7,306 nucleotides of DNA, taken from the NCBI GenBank assembly GCA_903922535.1, contig CAIXUF010001226.1, positions 1 through 7,306 of the forward strand. The letters are read 5' to 3'. The position numbers were made by a program, and so were the translations under genes. This DNA is from Candidatus Hydrogenedentota bacterium. Its GTDB lineage: Bacteria > Hydrogenedentota > Hydrogenedentia > Hydrogenedentiales > CAITNO01. Of the stretch, positions 6,157-7,306 are shown one piece after another. How positions within the stretch are numbered: the first letter of the stretch is position 1; the number at the start of each line of letters is the position of its first letter. Under the pieces are notes generated by a model that worked only from the letters and a program-made list of their open reading frames with translations, did no database searches and was not told the DNA's origin.

Positions 6157-6762
6157 ATGGGCGCGGATTTATACATCGGGGATGAGTTTGAAAAGGTCCG
6201 AGAAGTGCTCTTTCAGTTGTCAGCCGCCTGCGGCATGGCGACGATTGTCCTCGAAAGTCTACTGGAAGACGAAGCACGTCTCCCCCACAACACGCCGTTC
6301 ATCTCCAAGAAAAACCTTCAGGACAAAACCAACATTCCTTTTCCCAAAGACGTCCGGGAATGGGTGGAATCCGTCGTCAAGGAAGCAAGCAGCCTACAGG
6401 ACTTCGTCAATAAAGGTCGCTCGTTCTTTGACTACAAGGACATCGATCATTTTCGGGATCCTTACAACGCGACTTCTGTACTTTGGTCTGTTGGCCTGAC
6501 CTGGGAGAAAGACTGCGCTCCCTTGGCCGATGAAAATTGCATGTTGCACGGCGATGTGTTGAAAGAATTCCTCAAAACGATCAAGGCGTCGCAACAGGTT
6601 ATGCCAACACGCGAAGATCTTGAGGAAAGCCATCTCATTGTTGATGAGGAGGACAACCCGTTAGAAGAGTACCACAAGGACATAGAGATGCGAACAGAGG
6701 AGCTAAAGGCTTTTCTTCGTAGGGCAATTGACAACGAACTGCCCGTAAGTTGTTCACTTTGA
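6157..6762 (+). CDS. Conserved protein of unknown function (MGADLYI / FRDxYN type)
   Basis: This is a complete 201-residue, acidic, soluble protein with no signal peptide or membrane segment. It begins MGADLYIGDEF. Near residues 98-114 it has FRDPYNATSVLWSVGLTW, and it ends with a helical ELKAFLRRAIDNELPVSCSL. From memory, a family of uncharacterised proteins in phages, plasmids and accessory islands shares the MGADLYI start, an FRD-x-YN then LW-x-x-GL-(S/T)-W core, and sometimes a CSL end. I know of no demonstrated function and see no catalytic motif. The gene stands alone behind a strong Shine-Dalgarno, just after the tRNA fragment and facing a RecD2 remnant. Its mixed third-position bases contrast with the giant gene, consistent with horizontal transfer. 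That it is a real gene is quite secure; the family link is moderate. Confidence 0.85.
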   Translation: MGADLYIGDEFEKVREVLFQLSAACGMATIVLESLLEDEARLPHNTPFISKKNLQDKTNIPFPKDVREWVESVVKEASSLQDFVNKGRSFFDYKDIDHFRDPYNATSVLWSVGLTWEKDCAPLADENCMLHGDVLKEFLKTIKASQQVMPTREDLEESHLIVDEEDNPLEEYHKDIEMRTEELKAFLRRAIDNELPVSCSL

Positions 6763-6788
6763 TGTAGGTCTGTATCGATAGCCAGAGT

Positions 6789-6950
6789 GGAATTGATGCG
6801 TGCCTGGCGTATTTTGCCGACGCCTTCCACGTCGCGGAATCGGTCCGGAGTTGTCTCGATTATCTCAAACACGTCTGTCCCAAAACTCTTGACGAGCCGG
6901 GAAGCAAACTGGGGGCCGATGCCCTTGATGAGTCCGGACCCGAGATATTT
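6789..6950 (-). pseudogene. Fragment of a RecD2-type helicase (helix-hairpin-helix region)
   Basis: The minus-strand frame from 6950 reads KYLGSGLIKGIGPQF, continues with ASRLVKSFGTDVFEIIE, then TTPDRFRDVEGVGKIRQARI. This matches the N-terminal region of RecD2 (ATP-dependent RecD-like DNA helicase): a KYLGSGLIKGIG-type motif followed by two helix-hairpin-helix segments (GIGPQFASRLV and VEGVGKIRQARI). A TAG stop at 6953-6951 lies immediately upstream, with no start codon or ribosome binding site. Similarity ends near 6789, after which the frame runs antisense through the 201-aa gene. The full protein would be roughly 700 residues or more, so about 54 remain and none of the ATPase motifs are present. 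It is a decayed piece, oriented tail-to-tail with the 201-aa gene. Confidence 0.75.
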
Positions 6951-6983
6951 CTAAACGTGGCGGAATCCCGTGGCTTATTTCAT

Positions 6984-7005
6984 GTGATCAAAACGTGATC
7001 AAATC
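6984..7005 (+). repeat. Tandem 11-bp repeat, GTGATCAAA(A/T)C twice
   Basis: GTGATCAAAAC is followed directly by GTGATCAAATC, 10 of 11 bases identical. Each copy holds the palindrome TGATCA, 11 bp apart, about one helical turn, so two protein subunits could bind on the same face. No adjacent gene start shows what it would control. It may equally be chance or a remnant of mobile DNA. Confidence 0.6.
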
Positions 7006-7007
7006 GG

Positions 7008-7023
7008 CCTCTTCCGGACGAGG
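7008..7023. repeat. 16-bp near-perfect palindrome
   Basis: CCTCTTCCGGACGAGG is palindromic except for one T-C pair (CCTC and GAGG arms around the self-complementary TCCGGA). It lies 2 bp after the 11-bp tandem repeat. There is no loop or T-run, so it does not look like a terminator. Confidence 0.5.
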
Positions 7024-7174
7024 AAAAGGGGCTTGAGTTTCCGTAAGTCCTTGTACAGCACCGATGCCCGGGGACAGATTTTGGTCCATGACCTTTGGGT
7101 TATGAGACGGCTTTATCCCAAACCCTTAACTACCTGTTAATCAATAACTTGCGGATTCCCGAACGGCATTGCGC

Positions 7175-7306
7175 TCAGCGCAGCAGTTTCACGGCTTGGG
7201 AGGCCAACTCCAGCATGGAATTCGGCAATATGCCGAGATAGAGCATCCCGACGATGCATCCGTAAATGGAAACGCGGATGGGCCTGGAGACCTGGATGGG
7301 GGAGAG
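7175..7306 (-). CDS. nuoN: C-terminal end of probable NADH-quinone oxidoreductase subunit N (complex I)
   Basis: The last 43 codons and a TGA stop are in the window; the gene continues beyond the right edge. The sequence starts LSPIQVSRPIRVSIYGCIVG, has a hydrophobic span (VSIYGCIVGMLYLGIL), then LPNSMLELASQAVKLLR. This is the usual ending of NuoN/NDH-2 proteins: a basic turn, the final transmembrane helix and a short tail of the form LG-x-x-P-x-x-x-L-x-L-x-x-x-A. NuoN is an antiporter-like proton-pumping membrane subunit of the respiratory NADH dehydrogenase, normally the last gene of the nuo operon, which fits the absence of a following nuo gene. Another antiporter-like subunit (NuoM, NuoL or Mrp type) cannot be excluded from so short a piece. 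Confidence 0.6.
   Translation of the reverse strand, partial: LSPIQVSRPIRVSIYGCIVGMLYLGILPNSMLELASQAVKLLR

Larger units (their letters stand above)
6951..7174. other. Non-coding end of the accessory zone, with short repeats
   Basis: No coding sequence is supported. Besides the tandem repeat and palindrome, it contains GGGGACAGATTTTGGTCC (7070-7087) followed by ATGACC. GGGGACAGATTT-like words are familiar to me as recurring sequences beside IS200/REP-associated transposase remnants in environmental genomes, but no transposase is present. Further on are TTTGGG and CCCAAA arms (7094-7099 and 7117-7122) and TTAAC-TACCT-GTTAA (7126-7140). These lie downstream of the complex I gene on its transcript but lack a U-tract, so a terminator is only possible. 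Confidence 0.45.

Noticed and set aside
6462..6872. A 136-codon minus-strand frame as a complete gene
   Set aside because: Only its first part matches RecD2, and that similarity begins upstream of its GTG; the rest is antisense to the 201-aa gene. It is better described as a helicase fragment.

Overview
The window looks like chromosomal DNA from an environmental Gram-negative bacterium with fairly GC-rich genes. A member of the PVC group (Verrucomicrobiota, Kiritimatiellota or Lentisphaerota) is the best guess. It rests on the very large secreted protein built from MBG, YDG and Ig-like modules and on general resemblance, not on a phylogenetic marker, so treat it as tentative.

Bases 1-4960 are one uninterrupted minus-strand reading frame of at least 1653 codons that runs off the left edge. 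It encodes a secreted modular protein. In order it has a signal peptide, an N-terminal beta-rich domain, two InlB-type B repeats, six tandem YGX-type MBG repeats, a YDG-type repeat, two further MBG/Ig-like repeats, a DUF5011/HYR-like domain, two Ig-like domains and a Gly-rich, partly collagen-like segment. It has its own sigma-70-type promoter (5137-5165, exact TTGACA, 17-bp spacer) and a leader of about 130-170 nt. Two in-frame starts have plausible ribosome binding sites.

Bases 5166-7174 are an accessory zone without housekeeping genes. From left to right it holds about 430 nt in which nothing was recognised; a strong imperfect hairpin (5598-5634); a 24-nt piece identical in layout to the 3' end of a tRNA, probably tRNA-Pro, on the minus strand (5646-5669); a doubtful 104-codon ORF that starts inside that tRNA fragment; one convincing plus-strand gene (6157-6762) for a conserved protein of unknown function; a broken minus-strand fragment of a RecD2-type helicase containing its helix-hairpin-helix region; and several small repeats and palindromes. 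Third codon positions here are much less GC-biased than in the giant gene. Together these signs suggest a decayed insertion hotspot.

Bases 7175-7306 are the C-terminal 43 codons of a minus-strand gene that is probably nuoN, a membrane subunit of respiratory complex I. The accessory zone therefore lies between the end of a core gene and a large surface-protein gene. No CRISPR array, rRNA, intact tRNA, intact transposase or integrase is visible.
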